A DNA stretch of 64,000 bases from Lichenostomus cassidix. Taxonomy: Eukaryota; Chordata; Aves; Passeriformes; Meliphagidae. Within the stretch, counting starts at the first letter, position 1. The number at the start of each line of letters is the position of its first letter. Made by a program: the position numbers and the translations under genes. Below the pieces are notes generated by a model, which worked only from the letters and a program-made list of their open reading frames with translations, made no database searches and was not told the origin of the DNA. Shown here piece by piece: positions 11,146-24,900 of the stretch. Location of the stretch: NCBI GenBank assembly GCA_008360975.2, contig CM039182.1:84103405-84167404 (forward strand), written 5' to 3'.

Positions 11146-14100
11146 ATCAGTCCAAGTTTTTTTAATTTAAGTCAGTTTTTTTAGCCATTGTGTGGAAAAG
11201 AAGAAATATTTTTGTGTTCTGCAAAAGTCCCCACAGAGGCTCAGTCTATCAATAACTTTTCAGCAGCTAGTTTGTGAATAATTTTGTATCACAGTATCAC
11301 AGTCCTTTCAACAGAGATATTTCAGTTAAAATATTATTTCAGATTTTTAATGATTTTAATGATTTTAATGATTTTTCTGTTAGGAGTGAAAGGCCTGACT
11401 TTAATCAGGGCAGAATTTCCATTTGAAGCAACAACCACAGCGTGAAAGGAAAAATCTCACTTTGCCCTGTAGCTGAATACAAAATAAACCATTTAAAAAT
11501 AATGTAAGGTAGCTGATTGTAAGTCTTTATTTATATATGGACAGTGCTCTGAAGACATTGCAAGTTATAAATCCTTCAAACATGGATAGGCTTTACCCTG
11601 ATACAAAATGGATGAAGAAGCAAAATTAAGGCAATAACAATGGTCATTTGAGCACACTAGTCATATGGATCATTCTATTGCGACCAACGTCCCCATAATT
11701 CCTAAATCACTCACTTAAGTTTTAAATATATCATTGCAATTGTTTTTAAAGCAATCACCTCAGTTTTAAATCTACTGTCACAAGTCACATGATTCTTGGG
11801 ACTTTCACAAATCACCTTCATCTGGTTGCTTAGTATTTCTCTCAGGAATTTCTCATATCTTCAGATTAGGGCTTTATCAAATAAAATTTTTACATGTATA
11901 TTTCCTGCCTTTCCTACTTTCCATCAGTCCTCCGTCACCATTAGATGAACGCAAATGAAAATATTGTCCTATTTTTCAGGACATTTGATAGTTATATACT
12001 TCTCTTCATCTTTCTCCTCATGAAGGTTGCCTCACTGAGTGTTATTGCTTTCTCTTATTTTATTGAAATAGCTCTTTATAGGTACCATTCCCACAAGATG
12101 ACTTTCCTGCTAATACACAAATATAAATATTTAAAGCATCTTTCAGTTTTCCCCTCACTAAAGTCCATGTACACAAAGCAAAAGTCAATAAGTAGTTCCC
12201 AAATTACATGGTGGATTTCTTATTTTCTGCATTTCTTGTGACATTTCTCAAAATGGCTTCATGACCCTACAAGATCCTGGAGACAGGATACGTGCTTTCT
12301 GATGGTGTTAAAATATGTTACTAATCCATTTTGAAAACCATGATTTTTTTCTTTGTCATGGCAAAAGCTAAATAACTTATTTTAGAGTTAAAAACACCTA
12401 ACAATCTTCTACAAGTTCTAAACTGTTACTAACCTGAATTATTGGTATTTCAAATTTATGGTGTGTGCTCCAATTCAACAAGATTGAACACATGAATAGT
12501 TTTATACACTGGAGCAGTTCCTGCTGAAAAAATTAAAATAATTTTACAGTATTTGATTGCTTAAATATCTTTATGAATTGGAGTCTAAATTTACTGCTGA
12601 AATATATATGCTTTTTGTAGAAATGCCTGCCTTTTACAACTGTATTTTTAAATGATAAGTATTGGGTTGTGACTCCAATCTGGTACTTGTGTTTGGAACA
12701 AATACTTTGGAATTCAAGCTGGTCCTTCTCACACTCTATGACATTGTGTTCAAAATACTTCGATTATTTTATTTTAAAATTACATCAGCGATACAAATAC
12801 TAAGAATTTAAGTTGCTAAAGATAGTCTTCACAGGTATATCTAAATAGGTTAGGTACTTTACTGTTTACTTCCTGATCACATGGTCTCTTTTAATGATAT
12901 CTTTTAATCAGCCAACATAAGGAATAATCAAGAGAAATGAAGATGTGACAGAGCAAGCTAAAAAGCAATGGGGTGTGGTGCAAGACAATAAAAGATGTTT
13001 ATTAGGAATGTCCTCCAGTGGTTTCTCCTCATTGCCTACTAACAACAAAAAAGCAAGGACCTGCAATAATATGTAAAGCAAATTTTTTCTTATGCTAAAA
13101 CATTCTGAATTAGTAAAATTCTGTGTTTAACTAATTCTAATCTAACTTCCTTTGAATTAAAATCTTGGAGAAAAGGTTTCTCTTTTGCCTTTGAGGCTTC
13201 TTGGTCATTTTTTACAGCACCTTGGCACAACAGCAACCAATTCTACAACTAGAATTTGGTAGCTTCTTAAGAACTAATTTTTCATATGCCTTTAAACATA
13301 GGAGAATACTGGAAATTCTAGTTCCCATTGGATGAGATAAGGATATATTTTAATTTTTCAGTGACATAGTCCTTTAAATAAACAACAATACACCAACAAA
13401 ACAAGAGAAGAAAGGAAGATAAAAAAAAAAAAAAAGAGGAATGAAGAATCCCCATCCTCATGGAATATTTCTTTTTACAGATGTGAAGAGAAATTTCAGC
13501 CTAATATTGAAAACTATTTCCCAGTGGCATTTCTTGTCAAAATTCATGTGTTTCTACAAAGAGAGGAGCAAAACAGAAGTTTAGATTGATAGGAAATTGC
13601 CAACTACATATAACTACAATACTTCTACTGAAGCAGTAAAGATAAAAGAATTACATGTCTCATTCTTAAATCAGAAGCATTTCATACTCAAATACATTGT
13701 ACACCATTGTCAAATGGTATTATAGCAATAAATAAAAGTTTGACTAGCAAGCTGAATATTTATAGCATTTTTCCCCATTTTTATTTACAATACTTTCCAC
13801 GTATGAATTTGGTTGCTGAGGTCAGAAATACATACCTTCCTTTGGGGCTGACCTTGAGCTGTGAAATTACGGATGGCTGGAGAAGAACATCAAAACTGAT
13901 ACAGAAATAATGCAAGGGATAGAAAAAACCCTTCATAGATATTTGGAAAATAGGAGTGCTCTGATATTATGAAAAGATAATATACAGGAAGACAGTGAAA
14001 AGCAAAGCACTTTTCAAGTGCATTAGAGGTATCAAACTTGATTTTAGCAGGTATAAGCTGAAGTAGCACAAGTGGCAAGGCATGATCATAGTTCTTGTAT

Positions 14101-15529
14101 TTGAAGAGAACAAATGTGAGGCCACCAAAACACAATGTAAGCAAGGAAAAAGTGATGACTGCTCACAGTATCATTGATATAGAGACTTGCATAAACTGCC
14201 AAATCCTGGGACAAACTGTAACCAGCAAAACTATAGATTAAATGTTCAGTTGTCTGTCATCTAGCAAAAATCACAGAAACCTAAGCAGTGATTGCTGGGT
14301 AAATCATAGCCTTAAAAATAAACTTAAGTCTACAAACCCCCTTTGTATTTGGGATATTTTTTCTGCCATGAAAACCGGGATTTTAATGAATGTCACTGGA
14401 TGAGCTTCTACACACTCAAGACCCAGAGACAATTTATCCAACTTGTTTCTTATGTAGATTAAAACCAGAAGTGAAGATGTGGAGTGCTAGGATAAGGGGT
14501 GGAGTGAGGATGTGGTCTGAACATGCTGGAATTGAAAAAAATTAAGAATGTCTATGCTAAATCAGACTAAAAATACATTTAGGCCAGTATCTCCAGCAGA
14601 GATTGATGGCACATGTCTAGGGAAAAACAGAATAGGACAAACTTTTAGCAACATTCCTCCAATCTGTTGTCCCAGCCTCCAAGGCTTCATAACTCAAGGA
14701 TTTCCAAACCAGAGGTGGTGTGTTTGCATTTAAGCAAAGGAAAGCAGCTAAACCAATGAGATATCTGAGCAATGAGCCCTCTGCCTAAAGAATCCCGAAG
14801 CAGTTGTGATTAAGGTAGAAGAGATTTAGCACTTGTTTTTTTCTGTGGAAAATATCCTGAATGTGTGCACTGCTATCATTTTAAACTTAGTTCATGTGTC
14901 ATTCATTACACTAAATTTACAGGAATAACATCAGGGAAGGTGCATTGCAACTATGTGACAATCAGAGACACAGACTACACAATTTGCAATGCTTCACTAT
15001 TCTAAAATATACTCAAAGTAGGAAAAAAAATTGAGATATCATCTTGTGTCCATGAGAAAAATGACAACAATGTGTATTTTTTGCAGTCAAAAACTGGTTT
15101 TCTGAGTTTGCTTCTCCAATGAAGAACCAATTCTTTACAAAGTTCTTCTCAGGACAATATTTTGTCCTGTCTTTAATGTCAATGTGTGCTTAAATGATGA
15201 TTAAATAAAGAAAACTATTTTCTATTTACAGAGTATGCAAGACACATATGTAACTTTGGAACGTTCACCTCAAGAATAAGGAAAAATTAAAAAAGAAAAA
15301 AAAAAAAAGAAAACCAGAGGTACAAATAGAATGGATTTCACCAACATTATACTAGACGGGATATAACGTATAGCAGTTTTGTATCTACAGCTTTTCTGAA
15401 TCCATGCTCATGTCACTGAAGTGGTTACAAGGAGCTATATTTTATTTCTTGTAAGAAGCAGTTCATCATGATATATAAGAATGAGATAAAGGTGGTGGGT
15501 TTCTTGTCTTTTTTTTTTTCTAAGTTTAT
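11146..15529. other. Unique AT-rich noncoding DNA, no gene seen
   Basis: No coding or RNA gene is recognisable. Low-complexity items are a 9-bp triplet repeat at 11347-11373, an A-run near 13421-13435 and A-rich sequence near 15285-15313. The remaining sequence is unique at the level I can see. Confidence 0.55.
11347..11373. repeat. Tandem repeat, TTAATGATT x3
   Basis: Three perfect consecutive copies of the 9-mer TTAATGATT lie just 3' of the solo LTR at 10594-11145. Confidence 0.95.
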
Positions 15530-15905
15530 TAGAATCATGAAGTCATAGAATGGTTTGGGTTGGAAATGCTCTTAAAGATTACCTGGTTCCAACTCCTCTG
15601 TCATGACTTAAATTCCCATCCAATCCAGCCTCGAGCTCTTCCAGGGATGGGACATCCACAGCTTCTCTGGGCAACCTGTTCCTGTGCCTCATCACTCTTA
15701 CAGTAAAGAATTTCTTCCATATATCTAATCTAAACCTACACTTTTTCTGTTTAAAGCCATTAACTCAGTCCTATCACTACAGGTACTTGTAGAAGGTCCC
15801 TCTCTAGCTTGACCTGCTGGACACACTCCTTTTGATGCAGCCCAGAACACAGCTGGCTTTCCAGGCTGCCAGTGGACATTGCCAGCTCATGTTGAGTTTC
15901 TCATT
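15530..15905 (-). mobile_element. CR1 LINE, 3' region
   Basis: Reverse-oriented CR1. On the plus strand it opens with the complement of the 3' terminus (AGAATCATGAAGTCATAGAA, TGGTTTGGGTTGGAAATGCT). It continues through CCAGGGATGGGACATCCACA and GGGCAACCTGTTCCTGTGCC and ends in the complement of the region containing AACATGAGCTGGCAATGTCC. Octamer-like tail units at 15531-15550 mark the true 3' end, so the insertion points toward lower coordinates. It is 5'-truncated with no intact coding frame. It is the most diverged 5'-ward near 15800-15905, where the boundary is approximate. Confidence 0.93.
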
Positions 15906-18900
15906 AAAAAACATGCTGAATTATTTTGAGCATTCATTCCTGATAGCAACTCTTCCTAATAGTTCATGTGAAATAGAAGCACAGTCTATATTCTTATGAT
16001 ATAACTTATGATTTTTTCAGCCAACTACTCAAACATTAAGGATTGTTATAGAATAAAAAGGAAAACCTTGGGCAGAAATTCCAAAATGGAGCCCACAAAA
16101 ACTCAACAATGCTTATGCAGAAAACTTTTAGCTTTGTAGGACTCGCTGTAACTGTGACTCCTCTGTCTGAACAGCAGAAAATTATATTATCAGCACCTTA
16201 CACATTTCAATAGAAGATTTCTTTGAAACTCTCTCTTGATTACAATGCTGTTATTTCTCTATTATACCAAGAACCAGCAGATACATGGTTCACTTCAACT
16301 GTTCAGAACAGCTTGCTATGCTTTTTTTTTCTGACAAAATCTTAATGCTCTTTTATGGCATTTCCTTTCCTTCTGTTAAATTATTTAGAGGTGCCCTTCA
16401 ATAAAGTCTTCAAACATTTATTTTCTAAAAGAAGGTGGACTGGTTTTGTATTTAAAAAAAAATAATCTGGTATGTAGAATCCATTGGTTCTACATAAGAA
16501 TACAGAGAAGGAGGTTGATGCAATTGCCTTGCTTTTGTTTACTATTAAGTAATCTAAGTTGCCAAAATGCAAACTGATTAACCAAATTATTCATAAGGAC
16601 AATACTTTCATTCCCTTTAATAGTGTGCATAGGAAGTGATAAAACAAGCAAACAGTTGTATAACTTTATATAGCCTGGTAGACTAGAAGAAAACTCTCTT
16701 GGCAGCAGGTGGTGGATGCAATGAGGATATAGCAACGAACATAAAGAGAATTGGTAAGCAACAATTAGTAAGAAAAGTACACTCTTTCCCCATTTGGTAC
16801 TTTGTTACTTATGCAACCACAGCTAGGGAAGTCATTATCATATCAACAGTCACATACTTCTTTGCTGAAGATGAAAGAAGCATATCTGAAATTTTGCATG
16901 CAAAGATTTTTTTTTTTTTTAACTGTGAATGTAGATAGGAAAAAAGCAAATATGTGTGTGCATATTCTGGAAAGAAGTTATATTGCACAGGTGATGAAAC
17001 ATTAAGGAAAACACATTTTCTTTTTCCTGTTTAGGAGTGTGATTCTGTGATATTCCTATGTAAAACAGTCTCATTTACCAGACAGAATATTTGATGGGAA
17101 AACCTCGTTAGCTGAGGTTTAGATCCAGAAATTGAGAGCTAGGCATAGTTATGCTAAATTCTGCAGGGCTAGGGACAGGGTATTTTCAGTACACAATAAT
17201 ATTTCTCACTTGTATTATCTGACTCTGATCATAGCCCTAAACTCACCAGTTTGTCAGATTTTATCTCTCCCATTGCTTGCAAAGTTGTAATCATTGACTG
17301 CATGTTCTCTTATAAGGATTTCCAGTGCTATGCATAAACATGGAGGGAGTGCCCTAACTTGCAAAGAGCATCAAAGCAAAATAAATAAGACAGTGCAACC
17401 AATCCTTGGTTTATTTTACAGGGTGATTGTGTAAGGCATAGTCCACAGCCACATGATACCTGTTAAACATTTAATGTTGTTAACTCATGAAAAATTGGCA
17501 TGATATTTGAACATAACCCATCCCCATCCATATTAATTGCAAAACTGAGATCAGTTTTTTATCAGTCTGCAGCCACTGCATTTTCTAGCCTTTTTAATGA
17601 TCCTGGCTTCTTATGGTGAGATGCCTGGTTACATTTCTGCACAGGACACTTATAACTATTCAGCTGAAGACTAAATGGGTGAAAATTTCACATGGAGGAA
17701 CTGTAAAGTGTAAATTAGTTATGGTAAAATGCCTAAACTTACACCCTCTGAGTTTTTGCAACAGTTTATTTCTAGATGGATTTCCTCATATTCCTAGACA
17801 TAGGGGATGAGCGTGAGGACTTGAAAGCTTAATTAAGCTCAAGTGAGTACACAATTGTCTGTCTTATGCAGAAGCAACAAATTGTCCCTGATGGGCAAAA
17901 GTCAGCTTGCTACACTACTGCATCTGACAAAACAATATAAAGGATAACAAGGGAGTGAGTGTGTGGCATAATCAAGCAGGGTAGAAACACTGAACTTATT
18001 AATTCTTAAATGGAATCCAGAATCCATATGTGCTACAGGTTGTCATTTATCTTTTCTCACCTATGACAGCTAGTCTAATATTTTAGCAAGTAATTCTTAT
18101 TTATCACAAGTTCCAATCCCAGAGAGAAATATGGACTTTTCCTTAAAAGAGAAAGAAGAAAACAAGTGATCCACTCATTTTGCCCATATATACTTATCTC
18201 ATGACATATATGTCATAGCCCTTGTCAGTTAATGCAGAAGAGTAATGTGATTCTGCTCACAGGTTCTTATTTAATAACACCTCATTTAGGGGAAAAAAAA
18301 AAATTAATACGTAGGAGGACTAGTGAAATTGCTAGTGATATTATTTTGCTACTAAAGAAGCCTACTAAAACAGCAAAGTTAGAAAAGAGGTGTAATTCAT
18401 CATCTCCTTTTTTACTGTTTCATTCCAGTCTTGTACATGAATAGAAGGAAACTAGAAGCAGGGCCAAAGGTTCCTGAAGTACATCCTTATTTCTCTGAGA
18501 ACCGGAAACACGGCTGTATTTCAAAGAACTTTTCAGTAGATTTCTTTCTGCACACGACCTTAATTGTATTTTCTCAAGGACTCCTCCTGTTTTCAATGAG
18601 TCTTCATGGCTTTTAATACTTGTTTTTATAATGGTGTTGAACTCACTCCATCATTTGTTGTCAGTTCATCTCTTCTCTTGGGTTTGAATTATGTACTCCA
18701 GGATATAAGACCAGGGTGCTTCACCTACACTCAATATTTATTGCACAAGTATTCTCACTAGAATTTAGTTGACCAAGTCTCCTGTTTAGTTTGCAACAGT
18801 TAACACAGGTGTGAAGGAAAAAAGTTGCTCACTTTGCTTTTTTTGGTCCACTGTCATGATATCTCATTATATTCCTGTAAGAAATCCTTGTGCTCTTGCA

Positions 18901-21900
18901 AAGGAAGTTTTTCCTTAAAGGTTAAATGTCCTTTTTCCTGACAGATTTTCTATAAGTATAATGTTAGAGTGGCTTAATGATTCCAGTTCAGCTTTGCAAC
19001 AGGGAAAGCTTAGACAGGTATCTCAAGAGAAAAATCCTCTAAAAATATGCTTGCAGAAATGTTGTACTAAGTGTTGAAAATTGGTTAAATTACTTGCAGT
19101 AGGTGGGGGCACATAATTCTGTTTGCTTCTTTTCCAAATCTTGTGACTAATGCTCACTTTCATAAAAGTTATTTTTGCTTTGGGAACCACTGCAAATTTT
19201 ATCTTTACTTTGTCCAGTACTTCATAAGCACTTGGCAGTAAATCATCTGGACCCAACTACCTGATCTCATGTATTGGTTCATCAACCTCTTTCTTTGCAA
19301 TGTTAAATCATTTGTAGAGTTAAATTTTAAAAAATGAGGGAAATTATGCTGAATTCATGAGCATATAACTAAATTAACTCCAAGAAAGTAATTCAGCTGG
19401 CAAAGGTGAGTGATATATATTTATTTTAAATTGATTTTGTCAGAATATTCTATTAAATTAAGTACAAAAATTACAATTTAATGACATGATTTCATTCTGT
19501 CTATTTAAAAGGCTTGATTCATTAATTATTTAAAGCAGAGATTATCTAGCTTGAAATGAATGTGCAATTAAATCCATCTCTAAGATGATTTGTATTATGC
19601 ACTGTAAAATTCATGGCTGGCTAGATAACTTGTTTATTATTTTGAATGGGCTTCAGTCAGGTATGTCAGGAACCTGTAACAAACCCATTGAAAAAATACA
19701 GCTTCCTTACATCCCAAAACATCAAGAAAGCAATACTTAACCTCTGGCATAGCACTTTCCAGATTTGGAGGCATTCCTACTAAGAAGCTGGACAACCTGG
19801 GGGCAGAGTTTGGCCCATTGTCTTTGCACTTCCTACCTGCTGCCTATTAAGTATATAATTAAGCTGTCTGTTGCTTTTGTTTTGCAAATGTTCATTCATC
19901 CAATATGTGAGGGGGGAGGGGAAGCCTCAGACCATTCTTTTTAGTCTTCAATTTTCCCATTAGGATGTACTCAGAAAGGAAATTAAATCGGTGCTGTGCT
20001 GATGATTTATTGCAGGAAGGAACACAGTTTACATAGAGAAAAGTGCAATTTTAATTTTACACAGTTCACTAATAGCATATTTATATGTTCTGCCTATAGG
20101 TATTGCAGTAAAGATGACAGTGTGGTTTTGTCTTCTAATAAGAGGAAAACATAAAGCTTATTTTCACTCTTAATATATTATTCTAATGTATTTTCTGTAC
20201 AATAAAAAGAAGATTTACAGAATTTTTTCAAAGTCTACACTTTAAAAACTTAGAGGCTGTTTGGATATGACACTGACATATATCTAACTACATCTTAAAA
20301 TATACTGGCACGCATGGGCACAATTACAGTAATAGTTCAAAATGTTTATTATGCATTTTTAAATCACATAAGTAGTTTTCCAAAGTCACCTAAATGACGC
20401 TGCCTGCAATCAACCCTTTGGAGCTGGCAAGTTAGGAACTCCTGCTGTTCATGCTAATGTATTTTGCATTATTATCTCACTTCAGATGATGCCGATTTGT
20501 GAATCAAAATGTTAATTAATTATATAAACAATATACACCACTGACTTGCATTAGACTTGTGTAATCTCTATGTCATGCTACCACCCCCTTATTTAGCCTC
20601 TGGGTTAAAAATATAGTATTTTCTTTAGGATGGGACAGAAATATGTTGATGTCAGGAACTGTTATCTAGGAGATATGGAATGTCTAAATATACTGTTACA
20701 ATTTGAATAAAACCAAATTTTTTTTTATTAGTATCTGTTAAGTTTTTGCACTGTCTTTGGTGATACAACTCTGCATGAGTCTTGTGGAAAGGATTTGATA
20801 TTGCCTCCTTTTGCATTATATTCTTAGTAATTTGCAGTTAACTTTATTAGACAGCATATGCTATTTGATGTGGGATGCTGTGCTTTTTTTCCACAGTCTA
20901 TTCTATTTCTGATTCCAGGTGCTTCAATTTATCCTCTGTACAAAGGGAAGAGAAAAGTACTTGCATAGTTAGCAAGCCTTTGCTAGTTCACATTTTCAGA
21001 AAAGAAAGCACTTGGAATTACATGTAATGATTTCTGGAAGAATGGTATGTAATTATTCCTTCACTCCAAAAGACATTGCAAGGTCTTGAATCAATACCGT
21101 CTAAACCATTTTTTCTGATGAGCTAATCTGTCTGCTACCAGGTTGGACACAGCTAGTGTTGTAATAGATGTAAAGGATCATTAAAAGGACCAAATTCCAC
21201 AAATACAAACATAGAAGTTTACAATTACATTAAAAGAATCATATGGCACCATAACTTTAGTGAACAGTAATTACCATACATTCTCAGTAAAAATGAAAAA
21301 GCCTGAATGGAGTTCTTATGTACACAATAATTTGTCAAGGTAAAGGCATATTAGAGCTGGTTATCCAGCTCTTCACTTTAAATTTTGCTTTCCAAAAAAT
21401 ATATTTTATAATAGTGGGTTTTTTTCCTTCTCTGAGAATAACATGACATAATGAAAGAAAAGTACCCATTGGTTTTGGAGATGTTTCTTCAGTAATTTTT
21501 GTTCCATTATCAATTCTTCATTCTTGATGACAAAATGAGAAAAGAAAAAAGGAAAAGAAAAAAAAAAAAATAGTGGAGAAGAAAAGCAAAGTTCTACCAT
21601 TCCCCCAATCTTAATACCTAAACTTCTCCAAACCGGTTAATGTGATGTTTTCAAAATCTCTGCAATAAAATCACTTAAACATTTTTCTCCTATTTCCTTT
21701 TGATTTGCTCTTTATGTCACTATTCTGTACCGAAGTGGATGAAAGGCCATATGAATGAACAGGTAGGAGCACAATTTCTAATGAAGATGGATGTGTTGTC
21801 ACTGCTGTGTAGCAGAGCATTAAACTTTCTGACACAGGTTGAAGTCACCGCATTATACAGAGCATAAAGAGATGTGCAGTGATGGGCAGAAGAAAGTATG

Positions 21901-24900
21901 TAAAAGATCTGATTAAACACTGAAAAATACCATTCTGATATATGTATTTGAATACTGAATGAAGCGACACAACCTTAGAATACTGTCTTTAATTTTGGTC
22001 TATTCTATCCCTTCTGGTTTATATTAGTCAGTCAGGTGTGGTATTCCTCTGATACTCTCTAATATTACTCAATTTCTCTTGGCATTTTGCCCATTGACTA
22101 TGATATATTACTGCATAAATAGAGAAATATGGCTGAAATACTGGATGTTTTAATAAATATATGCTGTATTTTAATAGTGCTTTTTACTAAGCCAGCTAGT
22201 TTTTATGGTTACAAATGTCTTTGTTAAAAAAAACAATCATCCATTAGTTTAAAAAACTCAGGCTTTGCAATATATTCAGGAAGATCTGACTTCAAGTGGT
22301 ACTGAATCATTATTATTCCTAGTTTAAACAGATTTCTCAAGGTGGCAAAATCACTCTCAGAGTTTTCTTCACTGGATTGGTCTTCCTGTACAAAGCAGGG
22401 GGAGCAGGGGACATTCAAAGAGTCTGCTATAGCTACATAAGCAGTAAAAATTTGGAGAAGATGGGGAAAATGTTAGGATGCAAGACTGGAAATCAGCGAT
22501 AAGTAACGAGAAAGATTTTTAAGATAATCAATAAGCAATTAATTTTGAGAACAATGGGTACTATCTCCTAGTTTTATGCTGATTTTTAGCATTGGCTATT
22601 GTAGACCAAGAATGAAACACACACTTGTAAGGGATCTGCTTGAGACCAGATTGCTGCCCAAATCTTTATCTTTTTATTAGAAAGAGAAAAAATAAGGTTC
22701 CAAGGCCATGAAAGTAACAGTGCATTTTATTGGATTTCACAGGAAAAAAATTGTCACGTATGACTTTGTTTCTTCTCCTTTTAGTGTTTTGCTTCAAGAA
22801 ATTAAAATAAAACCACGTTCTCCACAAATAGATATTACAGACTGCTTTGTGGAGCTAGCATTTTTCAAAGTCATGAAGAAAGCTGAAAAAAATATTAATA
22901 TTCATATTGAGAAACCATATTTTTGTTTCAACAATTCTCTTTCTTTTATCCTCTTTTTTCTATGAATGTACATATTTTCTCCTTTTCTCTCTCTGAAGAA
23001 ATGACTGTGTACCTCCACACTGAACGTGGGGTAATGTTCCCCACAGCGATCAGGCTGTGTATTTTCTCCTTTGTTTTTGTGTATCGACAAACTCAGGGAT
23101 TTTTGTTTTAAGTCTTTCACAAGAGTTGAGAGATTTTTAACCTCTGTTTTAACTGAAATAGGCAGCAAATTTAACCTGATATCTACAGAGGCAAACATTT
23201 TATCCCAAGCACAAGGAAAAGATCCTGGTGCAGGGAACAAGTATGATTTTTCAATACTTCTCCTCCTCCTTGCTAAAAGCTGGGCTCCCACACGCATCAT
23301 AATTACAATATGTGGGCATTTCATTGAATCCTTTCTATCCTTGCAAGACCTTTTTGAGGAGGTTAGGGGGATTTTTTGAACCATATGTACAGGTGCAGGA
23401 AAAGTTTTATCAGTATTTTCTATTGAGTTAATGACATAGAAGTTACATAATAGACCATTACCCACCAAAAACTGTTGAATCTTCATTTATGAGGTCATGT
23501 GGAAGCCTTTCCTTTGCAAGAAACTGATGTCAGCCATTGGACTTCCTTTAGATATTTGTGCAGGTTCTCCACACATCAAAAAATTTCTACAAATTTCCCT
23601 GCTTTCACTTATGTTTTCAAGTTTCCTCTAAACTCTGTAATTTTAAGGGAACTCTTGGTATGCTCCTGAAACTGCCACTGAATTCTTATTGCAGCCTTTT
23701 TTTTTTTTTCTTTATTTCTGGCCTACTAGTGTTTGGAAGCCCGTAGTACCTTTGAGCAGCAAATAATTTCTGTTGTGGCAGGCAGATATTTCTGCTCACT
23801 TTGGGCCTACCCACACGACCAAAGCCTTTCTTTGGTTTTGTTTAGAAACACACGAGTCAAGTTCTTTCAGAAGGAGGATAACTGTGCCAGCACAGAGTTT
23901 TGCTCATAAAAATAAGTCCTTCTGAGGAGTTAAATGGTTTCTATTGCAACACTTTTGCCGTTTCAGTAAGCATTTCGGGGCCAAATGGATTTTATTCATC
24001 TCGCAGCCTACTCAGAACAGTGCTAACAATAGTTTGCAATTAATTTATTAACTTGTTCTCCTTCATCATTAGGGCACTGCTACCTATGCAGAAGGTGACA
24101 AACAATGAAAGATAAAATGTGTGGGTGGCTTACTCTGTGGCCATACATAGTCCTTCACAAAATCACTTCCTGGCACAGTCTTTTTTCAACATTTTCTTCA
24201 TAAAGGATGTATTTTCTTTGTATTTTCAAATGTATCAAAGTGATATGTTGATTTTTATAGCAGCTCCAGAGATTACTTCAGCAGTGATGATCTGCATCAG
24301 GCATGAGAGATCTACTTAACAATGGTCTCTTTGTTCAGACTAAGGGAAGATACCTAAAATGAGGTAGCCCAAATTCCTTGGACTGGGAGTGGTAAATTTC
24401 ATATATTTCTGGCAAGGTACTCTTTCGTACATATGGCAAACATTATCAGGAAAATAAATGTTCTGTTATTTGATTTCTTTTTTTTTTTTTTTCCTTTAGA
24501 GTTTGAGCTTGACTTATTCAGCTTAATCTTTTTCCCCTTACTTATTTTCCTTTTTTGGTATTTCTTTTTTTGGTCTCTTGTCATTACAGTAGATATAAGG
24601 CATACGTAGAAATTTTGAAAGTAGTCCATTATCATTGTATGGTTTGGCCAGCCCTCAGAGTACTTCCTTTTTGCAACTTAATTCTCTTATTTGTAATTCA
24701 GTTTCTTCCACTTTTCCTGTTTTGTTTTTTTAGTTTTTTTTCTATTATAATGTGAATTCTTCAAATCTATCAAATATCGTTTCAGCCCTGTTGCTAATGT
24801 AATTGTGATCAATATCCCCGTTGACATTTTTGTCACCCATTCTTTTCTTTAAAGTGAACATGGACTGTTTTTAACTGAGTTTCCTGCATTATACAGGACA

